This document shows, piece after piece, positions 21,222 through 31,700 of a DNA stretch of 64,000 nt. Positions within the stretch are counted from its first letter, which is position 1. Every line of letters starts with the position of its first letter. The stretch spans positions 325,665 through 389,664 of the forward strand of contig NZ_RBID01000014.1 of the NCBI RefSeq assembly GCF_003633895.1. The letters are read 5' to 3'. The notes under the pieces were generated by a model that was not told the DNA's origin, ran no database searches, and saw only the letters and a list, made by a program, of their open reading frames with translations. The position numbers were made by a program, and so were the translations under genes. The stretch comes from Vogesella indigofera. Its GTDB lineage: Bacteria > Pseudomonadota > Gammaproteobacteria > Burkholderiales > Chromobacteriaceae.

Positions 21222-21857
21222 TCACTCGCTTTTCCTGGTGCGCGGCTTGCGTGGCGCGGTGGTCGGCAGTCCTTGCTGGATGCGGTGCAGACGGCGGCGG
21301 ATGTCGTCGGTATCGAGCCAGATGTCCTCGCCGCGGAAGATGCGCTCCAGCTCCTCCGCGCTGAGGAAGGGCATGCACACGTGGCGCATCACCTTCTCGA
21401 ACCACTTGCCGCTGGCCATCACCTGTGCCTGCTGCTCGTTGCCCTTGCCGATCAGCGCCGACGAGTAGTTGTGGAACATCAGCTGGCAGGTGTCGTGCAC
21501 GATCAGCTCGTCGCCGGCAAGAAAGATCAGCGCGCCCATCGAGTAGGCGCGCGCCTCCAGGATGGTGATCACGTGCGCCGGGCTGGCGGCGATGTTGTTG
21601 ATGATCTGCAGCCCGGTATCGAAATTGCCGCCCTGGGTGTTGAGGTGCAGGAAAATGATGTCGGATTCGCTGGTGCTGCGCATCGTGTACAGCAGGTCGG
21701 TGTAGTGGATCGGCGCGCCGATCTCGCCGGACAGGTAGAACGAGATCTGGCGGATCACGCCCTGGGTTTCGTAGCGGCGGAACAGCGGCACCTTCTTGCT
21801 GTCGTCGTCTTCATCTTCTTCCAGCGCGGCGCTTGGGATGATGTGTGGCTGGTGCAT
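21222..21857 (-). CDS. ClpP-like serine protease, stand-alone
   Basis: The 211-aa product has a ClpP/crotonase-like fold signature: GEIGAPIHYTDLLYTM, LNTQGGNFDTGLQIINNI, the nucleophile Ser in RAYSMGALIFLAGD and the His in CQLMFHNYSS. The third catalytic residue is probably an Asp in EDIWLDTDDI. The N terminus (about 1-30) is acidic, with EEDEDDDS. It differs from housekeeping ClpP and has no ClpX or ClpA neighbour. Similar proteins occur as phage-related or regulatory ClpP paralogs. AAGGAG supports ATG 21855-21857; the longer frame is rejected. Confidence 0.82.
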   Translation of the reverse strand: MHQPHIIPSAALEEDEDDDSKKVPLFRRYETQGVIRQISFYLSGEIGAPIHYTDLLYTMRSTSESDIIFLHLNTQGGNFDTGLQIINNIAASPAHVITILEARAYSMGALIFLAGDELIVHDTCQLMFHNYSSALIGKGNEQQAQVMASGKWFEKVMRHVCMPFLSAEELERIFRGEDIWLDTDDIRRRLHRIQQGLPTTAPRKPRTRKSE

Positions 21858-22017
21858 CGCGGCTCCTTGGGGTGCGGCAGCAGGGACGGCTTTATCTGGA
21901 TAGTAGCCGGCGGCACGCGCTTTTGTCGGCGAGCTGCGGGCTGCTGGCGGCAACGCCGCTTACAACACGGACACACGGCGGCGTGATGCTGCGGCTTACA
22001 CTGCGGCTGAGCACGCG

Positions 22018-22032
22018 CTGCGGCCAACCCTG
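22018..22032. repeat. Variant copy of the interspersed repeat
   Basis: CTGCGGCCAACCCTG lies in the gap between the ClpP-like and the following gene; one base differs from the core (CCCTG for CCTTG). Confidence 0.6.
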
Positions 22033-22138
22033 CTGCGCAGCGGCAATGACTGGCGAATCTGGCGGCAGGTAGTAAGCTGAACCATGTCGGCCGCATTTTA
22101 TGCGACCATGCTTGACCGGATGGCGGATGAGGGACGGG

Positions 22139-22885
22139 ATGAAACAGACATTGCGGCACGGCTGGTCGCTGCTGCTGGCCATGGCGTCGTGGCCGGTGGC
22201 GGCACAACCGCCGATCACGCTGCACTACTACGAGCGGCCGCCATTCATGGTGCGGCAGGATAGCGGAGGGACCAGTGGTCTGACCGCCGATCGCGCGCGG
22301 CGGGCTTTTGCCCGCGCCGGCATCCCGATCCACTGGGCGCTGACGCCGGCCAAGCGCCAGCTTGCCCTGTTGCGCGCCAATGGCGGCCACGACTGCGCCG
22401 TCGGCTGGTTCCGCACCCCGCAGCGGCAGGCTTACGCGCTGTTCAGTCGCGCCATCTACCAGGATCGTGGCGTGGTGCTGATCGCGCGCAGCCAGTGGCT
22501 GCCGCCGGCCGGCAGCACGCTGGAACAGCTGCTGGCCAATGACCGCCTGCACCTGCTGTACAAGGACGGGCTGACCTACGGCAGCTACGTGCAGAGCAAG
22601 CTGGGCATGGCCAAGGCCGACATCAACTACAGCACCATGGAACAGCCGCAGCTGCTGCGCATGGTGGCGGCCGGCCGTGCCGATGCCATGTTCGCCACCC
22701 GCGAAGAGGCGGAAATGCTGCTCACCAGTGGTGAATCCGGCCACGGCGCGTTGCAGCTGCTGGCGTTTCCCGACGTCGGCGCCGGCGACACGCGCCACAT
22801 CCTGTGCAGCCGCCGCGTCGGCGACGCACTGATGCGGCGGCTGGATGCCGCCATCGCCAGCGAGATCCGGCCGGTACTGCGCTGA
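22139..22885 (+). CDS. Periplasmic solute-binding protein, family 3-like
   Basis: The 248-aa product has a signal peptide (about 1-22, ending PVAAQ) and then the typical start of family 3 binding proteins: ITLHYYERPPFMVRQDSGGTSGLTADRARRAF-like sequence. No transporter genes adjoin it. Such orphan proteins often act as sensors or have lost transport. The start ATG 22139 has GAGGGA upstream. The ligand is unknown. Confidence 0.82.
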   Translation: MKQTLRHGWSLLLAMASWPVAAQPPITLHYYERPPFMVRQDSGGTSGLTADRARRAFARAGIPIHWALTPAKRQLALLRANGGHDCAVGWFRTPQRQAYALFSRAIYQDRGVVLIARSQWLPPAGSTLEQLLANDRLHLLYKDGLTYGSYVQSKLGMAKADINYSTMEQPQLLRMVAAGRADAMFATREEAEMLLTSGESGHGALQLLAFPDVGAGDTRHILCSRRVGDALMRRLDAAIASEIRPVLR

Positions 22886-22888
22886 ATG

Positions 22889-22924
22889 CCTGCGGCCAAC
22901 CTTGTATCAAAGGTTGGCCGCAGG
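22889..22924. repeat. Inverted pair of the interspersed repeat between convergent genes
   Basis: CCTGCGGCCAACCTT and AAGGTTGGCCGCAGG form a perfect 15-bp stem 4 bp after the stop of the binding protein gene and 23 bp from the convergent EAL gene end. It may end transcription on both sides. Confidence 0.9.
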
Positions 22925-22946
22925 TGGTGGTGATGGCTCGTGAGGC

Positions 22947-23723
22947 TCAGGCCGCGGGTGTGCCGCTGGCCGGCCAGTTGATGGCCGGCAACTGTTCAAA
23001 GCCCGGCTTGGCGAACAGGTAGCCCTGATACAGGTGCACCGCCTGTGTCTGCAGCCAGGCTAGCTCGTCCTCGCTTTCCACGCCCTCGGCGATGATCTCG
23101 ATGTGCAGCGCTTGGCACACACCGATGATCCCCTTCACGATCGCCTGTCGCACCAGATCAAGGTGAATGTTGCGCACCAGCGCCATGTCCAGCTTGATGA
23201 TGTCCGGCTGGAATTCCGCCAGCAGATTGAGCCCGGAATAGCCGGCGCCAAAATCGTCGATCGCGGTCTGGAAACCCTGGCGCTTGTACTCGGCCATGAT
23301 GCTTTTCAGGTGCGCCTTGTCCACCAGCTGCTCGCTCTCGGTGATCTCGAACAGCAGGCGGTTGGTGGGAAAATTGAAACGCTGCGCCGCCGCGAGCGTG
23401 GTGCGGATGCAGGTCGCGGCCTGATACACCGCATTGGGCAGGAAGTTGATGCTGACAAAACAGGGAATCGCCAGCTTGGCCGCCAGCTCCACCGCTTTCA
23501 CGCGGCAGGACTGGTCGAACACGTAGCGGTTGTGCTCGTTGACCTGCTGCAGGATGCTGGCCGCGCCGCTACCGTCACGCCCGCGCACCAGTGCCTCATA
23601 GGCAAACACGCTGCGATCGCGCATATCGACAATCGGCTGGAACGCCATGGTGAAGTCAAAGCCCAGCGGCGGTGCGTCGTGGCAGGCGTGGCAGGGCTTG
23701 ATGTCGGGCGGGGCGGTCTGCAT
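22947..23723 (-). CDS. EAL-domain c-di-GMP phosphodiesterase
   Basis: The 258-aa protein is an EAL domain alone. Catalytic motifs are present: YEALVRG (EAL), FVSINFLPN (Asn), FEITESE (Glu), AIDDFGAGYSGLNLLAEF (Asp pair, loop 6), DIIKLDM (Lys) and AEGVESEDE (Glu). It should cut c-di-GMP to pGpG. The N-terminal 20 residues contain a CHAC motif. AGGAG supports ATG 23721-23723. No sensory domain is attached, so it may be controlled by partners. Two other c-di-GMP enzymes are in the window. Confidence 0.92.
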   Translation of the reverse strand: MQTAPPDIKPCHACHDAPPLGFDFTMAFQPIVDMRDRSVFAYEALVRGRDGSGAASILQQVNEHNRYVFDQSCRVKAVELAAKLAIPCFVSINFLPNAVYQAATCIRTTLAAAQRFNFPTNRLLFEITESEQLVDKAHLKSIMAEYKRQGFQTAIDDFGAGYSGLNLLAEFQPDIIKLDMALVRNIHLDLVRQAIVKGIIGVCQALHIEIIAEGVESEDELAWLQTQAVHLYQGYLFAKPGFEQLPAINWPASGTPAA

Positions 23724-24039
23724 GTAGGGGACTCCTGGAGAAGGGCTGGCCCGGCGGGGCCGGCTGGCGGGGAAACGGCCGCGCGGTGGCGGCGCAGGCG
23801 TCACATTATGGCACCGTTTCAAACGCCGGTTCCGGATTGCCGCAGCCGGGCCGCATCGTCACCGTGATTGCGCCTGTTCCTTGCCGTCGGCACGCGGCTA
23901 GCCGCAGCTCCGCAGCAATGCCTGTCGCGCAACACGCAGGCGTGCGGCGGGGCGGGGCAGGCAATGGGACAAACAATTGCGGCCAACCTTGGCAACAAGG
24001 TTGGCCGCAAGCATGGCTGCCGCGTCGAATGGGGCGCGG
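23724..24039. other. Intergenic region with repeat pair
   Basis: No gene is evident in these 316 bp. The right part holds the repeat hairpin 23977-24010, about 30 bp past the stop of the lipoprotein gene; the left part should hold the EAL gene promoter. Confidence 0.5.
23977..24010. repeat. Inverted pair of full-length interspersed repeats
   Basis: TTGCGGCCAACCTTG (23977-23991) and CAAGGTTGGCCGCAA (23996-24010) form a perfect 15-bp stem with a 4-base loop downstream of the SYLF lipoprotein gene. Confidence 0.9.
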
Positions 24040-24636
24040 CTACATGTCCAGCTTGGTGATGCGGGTGCCTTCCAGCGTCAGGTTGGCCATCAGCCCGCTG
24101 TTGGTCATCACGAAGCCGACCACCGGCTGCATCGCGGTATTGAGGTCGATCTCGCCGTTGGCGCCGACATTGAGCAGCGCGACGGAGGCATCGGCCCCCA
24201 CGGTCCAGCCGCTGCCGGTGCGGAATTTGTTGAGCGCATCCTGGGTCATGAACAGGAAGATCACCGCCTTGGATTGCGCGCCGATCTGCCAGCCGAAGGA
24301 GCCGCTGACGGTCTGGTAGTAGCCGGCGGGTTTGCCTTCCATGCGCAGTGCGCCCTTGCCGTATTCGGCGCCCACCACCAGCCCGGCGGCGATCACCGAC
24401 GGGAACACCAGCACGCCCTTGGCCTTGGCCACCAGCTCCTGCGAGCCGCGCGCGTTGCCGTACAGCCGTGTCAGGGTGCTGTCGTAGGCGCTGTCGATCT
24501 CGCGTTTTTCGTTGGCGATGCTGGTGGCGTCGCGGTTGGCCTGCGTGGTGGTGAGATGGCCGCCGCCGGTGGTGGTGCAGCCGGCCAGTAGCGACACGGC
24601 GACGCCGAGTGCGACGCCCAGTTTGCGAACTTGCAT
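24040..24636 (-). CDS. SYLF/YSC84-domain lipoprotein
   Basis: The 198-aa product begins with a lipoprotein signal whose lipobox LLAGC ends at about Cys 20. The rest is the SYLF (Ysc84/DUF500-like) domain: ELVAKAKGVLVFPSVIAAGLVVGAEYGKGALRM, split here, YYQTVSGSFGWQIGAQSKA and GVTVGADASVAL-like WTVGADASVALL. The domain binds phospholipid in eukaryotic members. It probably sits at the periplasmic face of a membrane. AGGAG supports ATG 24634-24636; the frame continues upstream without a ribosome site. Confidence 0.9.
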   Translation of the reverse strand: MQVRKLGVALGVAVSLLAGCTTTGGGHLTTTQANRDATSIANEKREIDSAYDSTLTRLYGNARGSQELVAKAKGVLVFPSVIAAGLVVGAEYGKGALRMEGKPAGYYQTVSGSFGWQIGAQSKAVIFLFMTQDALNKFRTGSGWTVGADASVALLNVGANGEIDLNTAMQPVVGFVMTNSGLMANLTLEGTRITKLDM

Positions 24637-25127
24637 GATGTTCTCCTGTTGACTTGCCATTCGGCTCACGGCTGCACGCAATGTGGTGCGCATTGTTGCC
24701 GTGGGGCGGCCGGCGCTGCGGGAACGGGGGCAAGGTCGGTGCCGCTGGCGGATCAGGCCGGGCAACAGGGTGATGATGGCGTGGGGATGAAAGGTAAACG
24801 GCTCTCCATGATGGGTGTGGAATGACACCCGCCCGGCCACCCGAGCACGAGCGGCATGACGCGGCATAAGGGAGAAGTGGCTCACGGCTGGCGGCTGGGT
24901 GCTGTCGGACGGGTGCATTCCTTCCGTCGTTATAGGCGATGCTGGCAGCTGCTAGCCTTTTGATTAGGCAAACAATTCATTGCGAGTGCGTTGTTTTGCA
25001 TTTCATGCCTTATCGCTAAAAAAGCGCCTGTTCGGGTCTTGGCTGGCGGGTGGTGACGCCCAAAAGCCTTGCGGCCAACCCCGGTGACAAGGTTGGCCGC
25101 AAGGGGCTGCTACACGCCGGTGCCGGC
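24637..25127. other. Gene-free gap of 491 bp
   Basis: No convincing gene was seen. The left part is the leader of the lipoprotein gene. The middle (24950-25030) is AT-rich compared with its surroundings. The right part contains the repeat hairpin at 25067-25104, 24 bp after the mfd stop. Confidence 0.5.
25067..25104. repeat. Inverted pair of the interspersed repeat after mfd
   Basis: CCTTGCGGCCAACC and GGTTGGCCGCAAGG form a perfect 14-bp stem with a 10-base loop downstream of mfd. Confidence 0.9.
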
Positions 25128-28100
25128 TCAGCCCAGCTCTTTCAGCAGCTCCTTCACCCGCACGATGCGCATCGCCACGTCCGGGATGCTGCTTTCCACC
25201 CGCAGCTTGTCCTGGCCGGCCAGCCGGTAGTTACGCTTGGTCTGGATCAGCTGGATGATCTTCATCGGGTCGATGGGCGGGTTCTTGATGAAGGTGAGCT
25301 GTAGCGCCACCTCGCTGGCGTCCAGCTTCTGGATGCCGATCACCTTCGCCGCCAGCCGCAGGCGGTGGCTTTCGATCAGCGTCTTCACGCTTTGCGGCGG
25401 CAGGCCGAAGCGGTCGATCAGCTCTTCGTGGATGGTGTCGATCTCGTCGTCGGCGTCGCAGGTGGCGAGGCGCTTGTAGATGATCAGCCGCTCGTGCACG
25501 CCGGGGCAGTACTCGTCCGGCAGCAGCGCCGGGCTGTGCAGGTTGATTTCGGTGGTGACGCCCAGCGGCGCGTCCAGATCCGGCTCGCGCCCCTTTTTCA
25601 GGTCGCGCACCGCCTGTTTCAGCATCTCGGTGAACAGGCTGAAACCGACCTCCTGCATCTCGCCGGACTGACCCTCGCCCAGCACCTCGCCGGCACCGCG
25701 GATTTCCAGATCGTGCATCGCCAGATAGAAGCCGGCGCCCAGTTCTTCCGAGGCCTGGATCGCTTCCAGCCGTTTCTGCGCGTCGCGGGTCATGCCGTCG
25801 CCGGACAGCAGGTAGGCGTAGGCCTGGTGGTGGCTGCGGCCAACCCGGCCGCGCAGCTGGTGCAGCTGGGCCAGGCCGAACTTGTCGGCGCGGTTGATGA
25901 GAATGGTGTTGGCGTTGGGGATGTCGATGCCGGTCTCGATGATGGTGGAGCACAGCAGCACGTTGAAGCGCTGCTGCAGGAAATCGCGCATCACCTGCTC
26001 CAGCTCGCGCTCGCGCAGCTGGCCGTGGGCGACGGCGATGCGCGCCTCCGGCACCAGCTCGGCCAGCTTCTCGCGCATGTTTTCGATGGTGTCGACCTCG
26101 TTGTGCAGGAAGAACACCTGCCCGCCGCGCTTGAATTCGCGCAGCATCGCCTCGCGGATGATGCCGTTGCTGATCGGGCTGACGAAGGTTTTCACCGCCA
26201 GCCGGCGCGACGGCGCGGTGGTGATGGCGGAGAACTCGCGCAGCCCTTCCAGCGCCATCGACAGCGTGCGCGGGATCGGCGTCGCGGTCAGCGTCAGCAC
26301 GTCGACGTTGGCGCGCAGCCGTTTCAGCTGCTCCTTCTGCCGCACGCCGAAGCGGTGCTCCTCGTCGATGATCACCAGTCCGAGGTTGTGGAAGCTGACA
26401 TCCGGCTGCACCAGCTTGTGGGTGCCGATCACGATGTCGATGCTGCCGGCGGCCAGGCCTTCCATCGCCTGCTTCACCTCTTTCGCACTCTTGAAGCGCG
26501 ACAGCTCGGCGATGCGCACTGGCCAGTCGGCAAAGCGGTCGGAGAAGTTCTGGAAGTGCTGTTCGGCCAAGAGCGTGGTCGGCACCAGCACCGCCACCTG
26601 CTTGCCGCCCATCACCGCGACGAAGGCGGCGCGCAGCGCGACTTCGGTCTTGCCGAAGCCGACGTCGCCGCACACCAGCCGGTCCATCGGCCGGCCGCTG
26701 GTCATGTCGCCGATCACCGCCTCGATCGCCGCCGCCTGGTCGACGGTTTCCTCGAAGCCGAAGCCGGCGGCGAAGGCGTCGTAGTCGTGGTGGCTGAGGG
26801 CGAAGGCGTGGCCCTCGCGCGCGGCGCGCTGCGCGTACAGGTTGAGCAGCTCGGCGGCGGTGTCGCGCGCCTTCTCGGCGGCCTTTTTCTTGGCCTTCTC
26901 CCACGCCGGGTTGCCCAGCCGGTGCAGCTGCACGTCGTCGCTGGCGCGGCCGGCGTAGCGGCTGATCAGCTGCAGCTGCGCCACCGGCACGTACAGCGTG
27001 GCGCCTTCGGCGTACTCCAGCTGCATCATCTCGGTCTGGCCGTCGCCGAGGTCGATCGACACCAGCCCCATGTAGCGGCCGATGCCGTGCGCCTCGTGCA
27101 CCACCGGATCGCCAACCTTGACCTCGGCCAGGTCACGCAGCATGGCGTCGGAGCTGGCCGCGCTCTTGCGGCGCTTGCCGTGGCTGCGCGCGATGTGCTG
27201 GTACAGCTCGGCCTCGGTGACGATGGCGATGGCGGCGTGGTGCAGCTCGAAGCCGTTGAACAGCGGCGTGGCGGCCAGCGCCAGCGGCTGCCGGCCGTCG
27301 GCAAATTGCTGCCAGTTGTCCACCGGCTGCGGCTGGATGCCGTTGTCGCGCAGGAACTGGAACAGCGTCTCGCGGCGGCCGAGGCTCTCGGCGGCGATCA
27401 GTACCCGGCCGCCGTAGCGGCGCAGGAACAGGTCGAGCTTGGCCAGCGGGTTGTCGGCGCGGCGCTCGACACCGAGATCGGGCAGCGGCAGGTAGTCGCC
27501 CGGCGGCTCGCCGTCGTTGGCCAGCTCGATGCGCGGGTACGGCTTCAGCGCCCCCATCAGCTCGTCCGGGCGCAGGAACAGCTCGCCCGGCGGCAGTACC
27601 GGCCGTTCCGGATTGCCGCCGGCCATGTTGTAGCGGCTCTGCGCGTCGCGCCAGAAGCCTTCCGCCTCGGCCAGCACGTCGCCGTGCACGATCACGTTGG
27701 CCGCAGTGCCTAGGTAGTCGAACAGCGTGGCGCTGTGCTCGAAGAACAGCGGCAGGTAGTACTCGATGCCGGCCGGCCACAGGTTGGCGGAGACATCCTT
27801 GTAGATGCGGCTCTTGCTCGGGTCGCCCTCCATCTTCTCGCGGTAGTGCTGGCGGAAGGCGGTGACGCCGGCCTCGTCGGTGGGGTACTCGCGCGCCGGC
27901 AGCAGGCGGATCTCCGGCACCGGGTACAGCGTGCGCTGGGTGTCCGGGTCGAAGGTCTTCAGGGTGTCGATCTCGTCATCGAACAGGTCGATGCGGTACG
28001 GCAGCGTGCTGCCCATCGGGAACAGGTCGATCAGGCCGCCGCGCAGCGAAAACTCGCCGGGGGCGACCACTTGCGATACGTGCTGGTAGCCGCCGGTGAC

Positions 28101-28529
28101 CAGGTCGGCGCGCAGCTTGTCCACGTCCAGCCGCTGCTTCTGCTTCAGCCAGAAGGTGCGCGACAGCAGGAAGCTGACCGGCGACAGGCGGGTGATGACG
28201 GTGGACACCGGCGCGATCACCACGTCGCACTCGCCATTGCGGATTTGCCACAGCGTGGCCAGCCGTTCCGATACCAGGTCGCTGTGCGGCGAGAAGTGGT
28301 CATAGGGCAGCGTTTCCCAGTCCGGCAGCAGGGCGATGCGCAGCTCGGGGCGGAAGAACGGCAGCTCGGCCTGCAGCCGCTGCGCGTCCTGTGCGCTGGC
28401 GGTGAGGATCAAAACCGGTTGTCCCGGATGCGGCAGCGCAGCAATGAGCGCGCTGTCGGCACTGCCCGCCGGCCGTGCCAGCCGGGTTCTTTGCCCGCTG
28501 GCGGGCCACGATCGCAAAGAGGAGGTCAT
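25128..28529 (-). CDS. mfd: Transcription-repair coupling factor Mfd
   Basis: Mfd removes RNA polymerase stalled at lesions and recruits UvrA. The 1133-aa length is near the E. coli 1148. The N-terminal UvrB-like region (LILTASAQDAQRLQAELPFF, LLPDWETLPYDHFSPH) is followed by the RNAP-interaction domain (DPVVHEAHGIGRYMGL), the helicase core with Walker A CGDVGFGKTEVALRA, DEEHRFGVRQKE, TATPIPRTL and the C-terminal TRCF domain (LYIYKRLA-like IIYKRLATCDADDEI). The start ATG 28527-28529 lacks a strong ribosome site; ATG 28541 is an alternative. Repeat-like sequences occur inside the gene. Confidence 0.96.
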   Translation of the reverse strand: MTSSLRSWPASGQRTRLARPAGSADSALIAALPHPGQPVLILTASAQDAQRLQAELPFFRPELRIALLPDWETLPYDHFSPHSDLVSERLATLWQIRNGECDVVIAPVSTVITRLSPVSFLLSRTFWLKQKQRLDVDKLRADLVTGGYQHVSQVVAPGEFSLRGGLIDLFPMGSTLPYRIDLFDDEIDTLKTFDPDTQRTLYPVPEIRLLPAREYPTDEAGVTAFRQHYREKMEGDPSKSRIYKDVSANLWPAGIEYYLPLFFEHSATLFDYLGTAANVIVHGDVLAEAEGFWRDAQSRYNMAGGNPERPVLPPGELFLRPDELMGALKPYPRIELANDGEPPGDYLPLPDLGVERRADNPLAKLDLFLRRYGGRVLIAAESLGRRETLFQFLRDNGIQPQPVDNWQQFADGRQPLALAATPLFNGFELHHAAIAIVTEAELYQHIARSHGKRRKSAASSDAMLRDLAEVKVGDPVVHEAHGIGRYMGLVSIDLGDGQTEMMQLEYAEGATLYVPVAQLQLISRYAGRASDDVQLHRLGNPAWEKAKKKAAEKARDTAAELLNLYAQRAAREGHAFALSHHDYDAFAAGFGFEETVDQAAAIEAVIGDMTSGRPMDRLVCGDVGFGKTEVALRAAFVAVMGGKQVAVLVPTTLLAEQHFQNFSDRFADWPVRIAELSRFKSAKEVKQAMEGLAAGSIDIVIGTHKLVQPDVSFHNLGLVIIDEEHRFGVRQKEQLKRLRANVDVLTLTATPIPRTLSMALEGLREFSAITTAPSRRLAVKTFVSPISNGIIREAMLREFKRGGQVFFLHNEVDTIENMREKLAELVPEARIAVAHGQLRERELEQVMRDFLQQRFNVLLCSTIIETGIDIPNANTILINRADKFGLAQLHQLRGRVGRSHHQAYAYLLSGDGMTRDAQKRLEAIQASEELGAGFYLAMHDLEIRGAGEVLGEGQSGEMQEVGFSLFTEMLKQAVRDLKKGREPDLDAPLGVTTEINLHSPALLPDEYCPGVHERLIIYKRLATCDADDEIDTIHEELIDRFGLPPQSVKTLIESHRLRLAAKVIGIQKLDASEVALQLTFIKNPPIDPMKIIQLIQTKRNYRLAGQDKLRVESSIPDVAMRIVRVKELLKELG

Positions 28530-28720
28530 ATCGCTATACATTCGCAAAGAGGCGGGTATTATAGCAACGCCACCGGATGAGGGCCGCGCAAGACGGTCAA
28601 TCAATATCAATAAAGTCCGGGGCATTACCCGCGTACGTTTTCACTCAGGAAACACTGTTTTCCCGGCCCTTTGCCGGGCGGGCAGGCTATACGCCATCAG
28701 CTGATAAGGGTAGGGGAGCA

Positions 28721-31700
28721 GTGGAGAGACAGACTCGGAACGCCTTGCTGGCGTTCGCCGTTTTCGTGGCCGGCATTTATGCGTGGCCCGCGCAGTTGGC
28801 CGCGCCCTTGTTGCCGGCGATGTTCCTGTCGCACGGGGCGCTGGCGTGGCGTGCCGGCAGTGCCGGCCTGCGCGCCGGGCTGGTCTGGTGTGCGCTGGGC
28901 GCCGCCGCCGCGTTTTGGCTGTTGCCGCCGTTGCCGGCGCTGCTGTGGAGCGCCACGCTGTGCCTGCCGCTGCTGGTGTTGCGCCAGGTGCTGCCGCCGC
29001 GCCATTTCCGCCTGTATAGCGCCTTCGGCATCGAGCGCCTGATGCTGCGCCTGTGTCTGCCGGCGCTGTTGATCGTGCTGCCGCTGGTATTGGCGTCAAT
29101 GGCGCCGCCGCTGCAGTGGCTGGGCTGGTTTGCGCTGGCGTGGCTGTCGCTGCTGCTGTTCTGCGGTTTGCTGTTCACGCCGGCGCCGAGCAGCGCGATG
29201 CAGTTGCGCACGCTGTGGCTGGGCGCGCTGATGACCGGCGGCTTTGCGCTGCTGTGGTTGCCGTTTGGCCAGCCGCAGCTGCTGTACAGTCTGATCCTGT
29301 TGCTGCCGCTGCTGGTGTTCGCCGCGCCGCGCTACGGCAGCGTCGGCCAGAGCGGGCTGCTGGCGCTGGGATTGCTGCTGCTGTCGCTGCCCTTGCGCCT
29401 GGGCGTGCCGGGCTGGGCCGCGCTGCACGACACCCAGGCGGCGCTGACCATGGCGCTGTGCGCCGGCCTGCTGTGCGGCGTGGCGGTGATGGGCGATCTC
29501 TACCGTCGCCGCGAACGCCTGCTGCGCGACGTGCGCGCGCAGTTCGAATCCCTGCTCAACCAGAGCACCAGCCTGATGACGCTGAAGGACACCAACGGCC
29601 GCTACCTGCTGGTGAACCTCAACTTTGCCCGCCTGTTCGGCCTGCCGGCCGAGCACTTCAAGGGCAAGACCTCGCGCGACGTGTTCGACGCCGACGAGGC
29701 GGCCCGCATCAACAGTCATGATCAGCAGGTGATGCACAGCCTGGAGTCGCGCCAGTTCGAGCAGCGCATCAGCAGCGGCGGCAAGCACTACCTGATGCTG
29801 TCCAGCGTGTTCCCGCTGTTCGACAGCGACGGCCTGCCGGCCGGCGTCGGCAGCATCTCGGTCGACATCAGCCAGCGCGAGGAAGAGGAACGCCAGCGCC
29901 ACGAGGCGATGGAGAAGTACCGCGCGGTGGTGGAGCAGTCGCTGATCGGCATCTACATCGTGCAGGGCGACACCCTGGTCTACGTCAATCCCAAGCTGTC
30001 CGACCTGGTCGGCTACGCGGCGGAGGACTTGCTCGGCCGCTCGATCACCTCGGTGCTGGTGGCAGGCGAGGACGAGCGCATCCGCCAGCAGATCCGCCGC
30101 CGCATGCGCGAGAACATCCTGGTGATGCACTACACCACGCGGCTGCTGCACCAGAGCGGCGACATCGTCGATGTCGAGATCCACAGCCGGTTGTTCGACT
30201 ACCAGGGCAAGAAGGCGATCATCGGCGTGGTGATGGACATTTCCGAGCGCGTGGCCGCCAGTGCCGAGCTGAGGTTGGCCGCAACGGTATTCGACAACGC
30301 CACCGAAGGCATCCTGGTCACCGACGGCGACGGCGCGGTGGTGATGGTCAACAAGGCCTTTACCCGCATCACCGGCTTTGCCTCCGACGAGGCCATCGGC
30401 CGCACCTCGCGCATGCTGAAAACCGCCAACCGCGAGCGCAACAAGCCGCTGATCGACGCCCTCAACCAGCAGGGCTTCTGGAAGGGCGAGATGTTCGACC
30501 GCCGCAAGTGCGGCGAGCCGTACACCGCCGAGCTGTCGATCAGCGCGGTGCGTGACGGTCACGGCGCGCTGTCGCACTACGTCGGCGTATTCTCCGACAT
30601 CACCGGCCGCAAGCAGGCGGAAGACCGGCTGCAGTTCCTCGCCAGCCACGACCCGCTGACGCGGCTGCCGAACCGCTCGGCGCTGATCGAGGCGCTGGAC
30701 AGTGCCATCGCCAGCCCGGACGAGGCGCTGCCGACCATGGCGCTGATGTTCATCGACCTCGACCGTTTCAAGCTGATCAACGACTCCTTCGGCCATCAGG
30801 CCGGCGACGAGGTGCTGCACGAGATCGCGGCGCGCCTGCTGCAGGCGGCGGAGCGTTTCGGCATGGTGGCGCGCCTCGGTGGCGACGAATTCACCCTGCT
30901 GGTACGCGATTTCGACAACCACGAGACGCTGGCGCGGATGGCGGAAGAGGTGCTGCACGCGCTGGCGCGGCCGATGCGGGTGGAAAGCCACGAGGTATTC
31001 GTCAGCGGCAGCATCGGCATCAGCGTCTACCCCAACGACGGTGTCGACGCCGTCGCACTGCTGAAGAATGCCGACGCCGCGATGTACCGTGCCAAGGAAG
31101 CCGGCAAGAACACCTACCAGTTCTTCGACGCGCAGATGAACGCGCAGACCTTCGAGCGGCTGCTGATGGAAAGCGGCCTGCGCCAGGCGCTGGAGCGCGG
31201 CGAGTTCGAGCTGCACTACCAGCCACAGGTGGCCGGCGACGATCACCAGTTGCTCGGGGTCGAGGCGCTGATCCGCTGGCGCCATCCGCATCTGGGGCTG
31301 GTGTCGCCGGCGCGCTTCATCCCGCTGGCGGAGGAAACCGGCCTGATCAAGCCGATCGGCGCCTGGGTGCTGCGCGAGGCCTGTCGCCAGATGATGGCGT
31401 GGGATGCGCAGGGGCTGGCCATTCCGCGGCTGGCGGTCAACCTGTCGGCGCGCCAGTTCGAACAGCAGAGCCTGCTGCACGACGTGGCCGAGGTGCTGGC
31501 CAACACCGGGCTGGAGCCGGCGCGGCTGGATCTGGAAATTACCGAGAGCATGCTGATGCAGAATCCGCAGGAAGCGGTGCTGCTGCTGGGCGAGCTGAAG
31601 GCGCTGGGGGTGAAGCTGTCGATCGACGACTTCGGCACCGGCTACTCTTCGTTGTCTAACCTGAAGCGCTTCCCGCTGGACTATCTGAAGATCGACCGCT

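Noticed and set aside
24834..24918. Longer N terminus for the SYLF lipoprotein starting at 24918
   Set aside because: It would bury the lipoprotein signal; ATG 24634-24636 has AGGAG and gives a proper lipobox.
25365..27713. A 782-codon plus-strand frame opposite mfd
   Set aside because: Shadow of mfd caused by codon bias; no family motifs.
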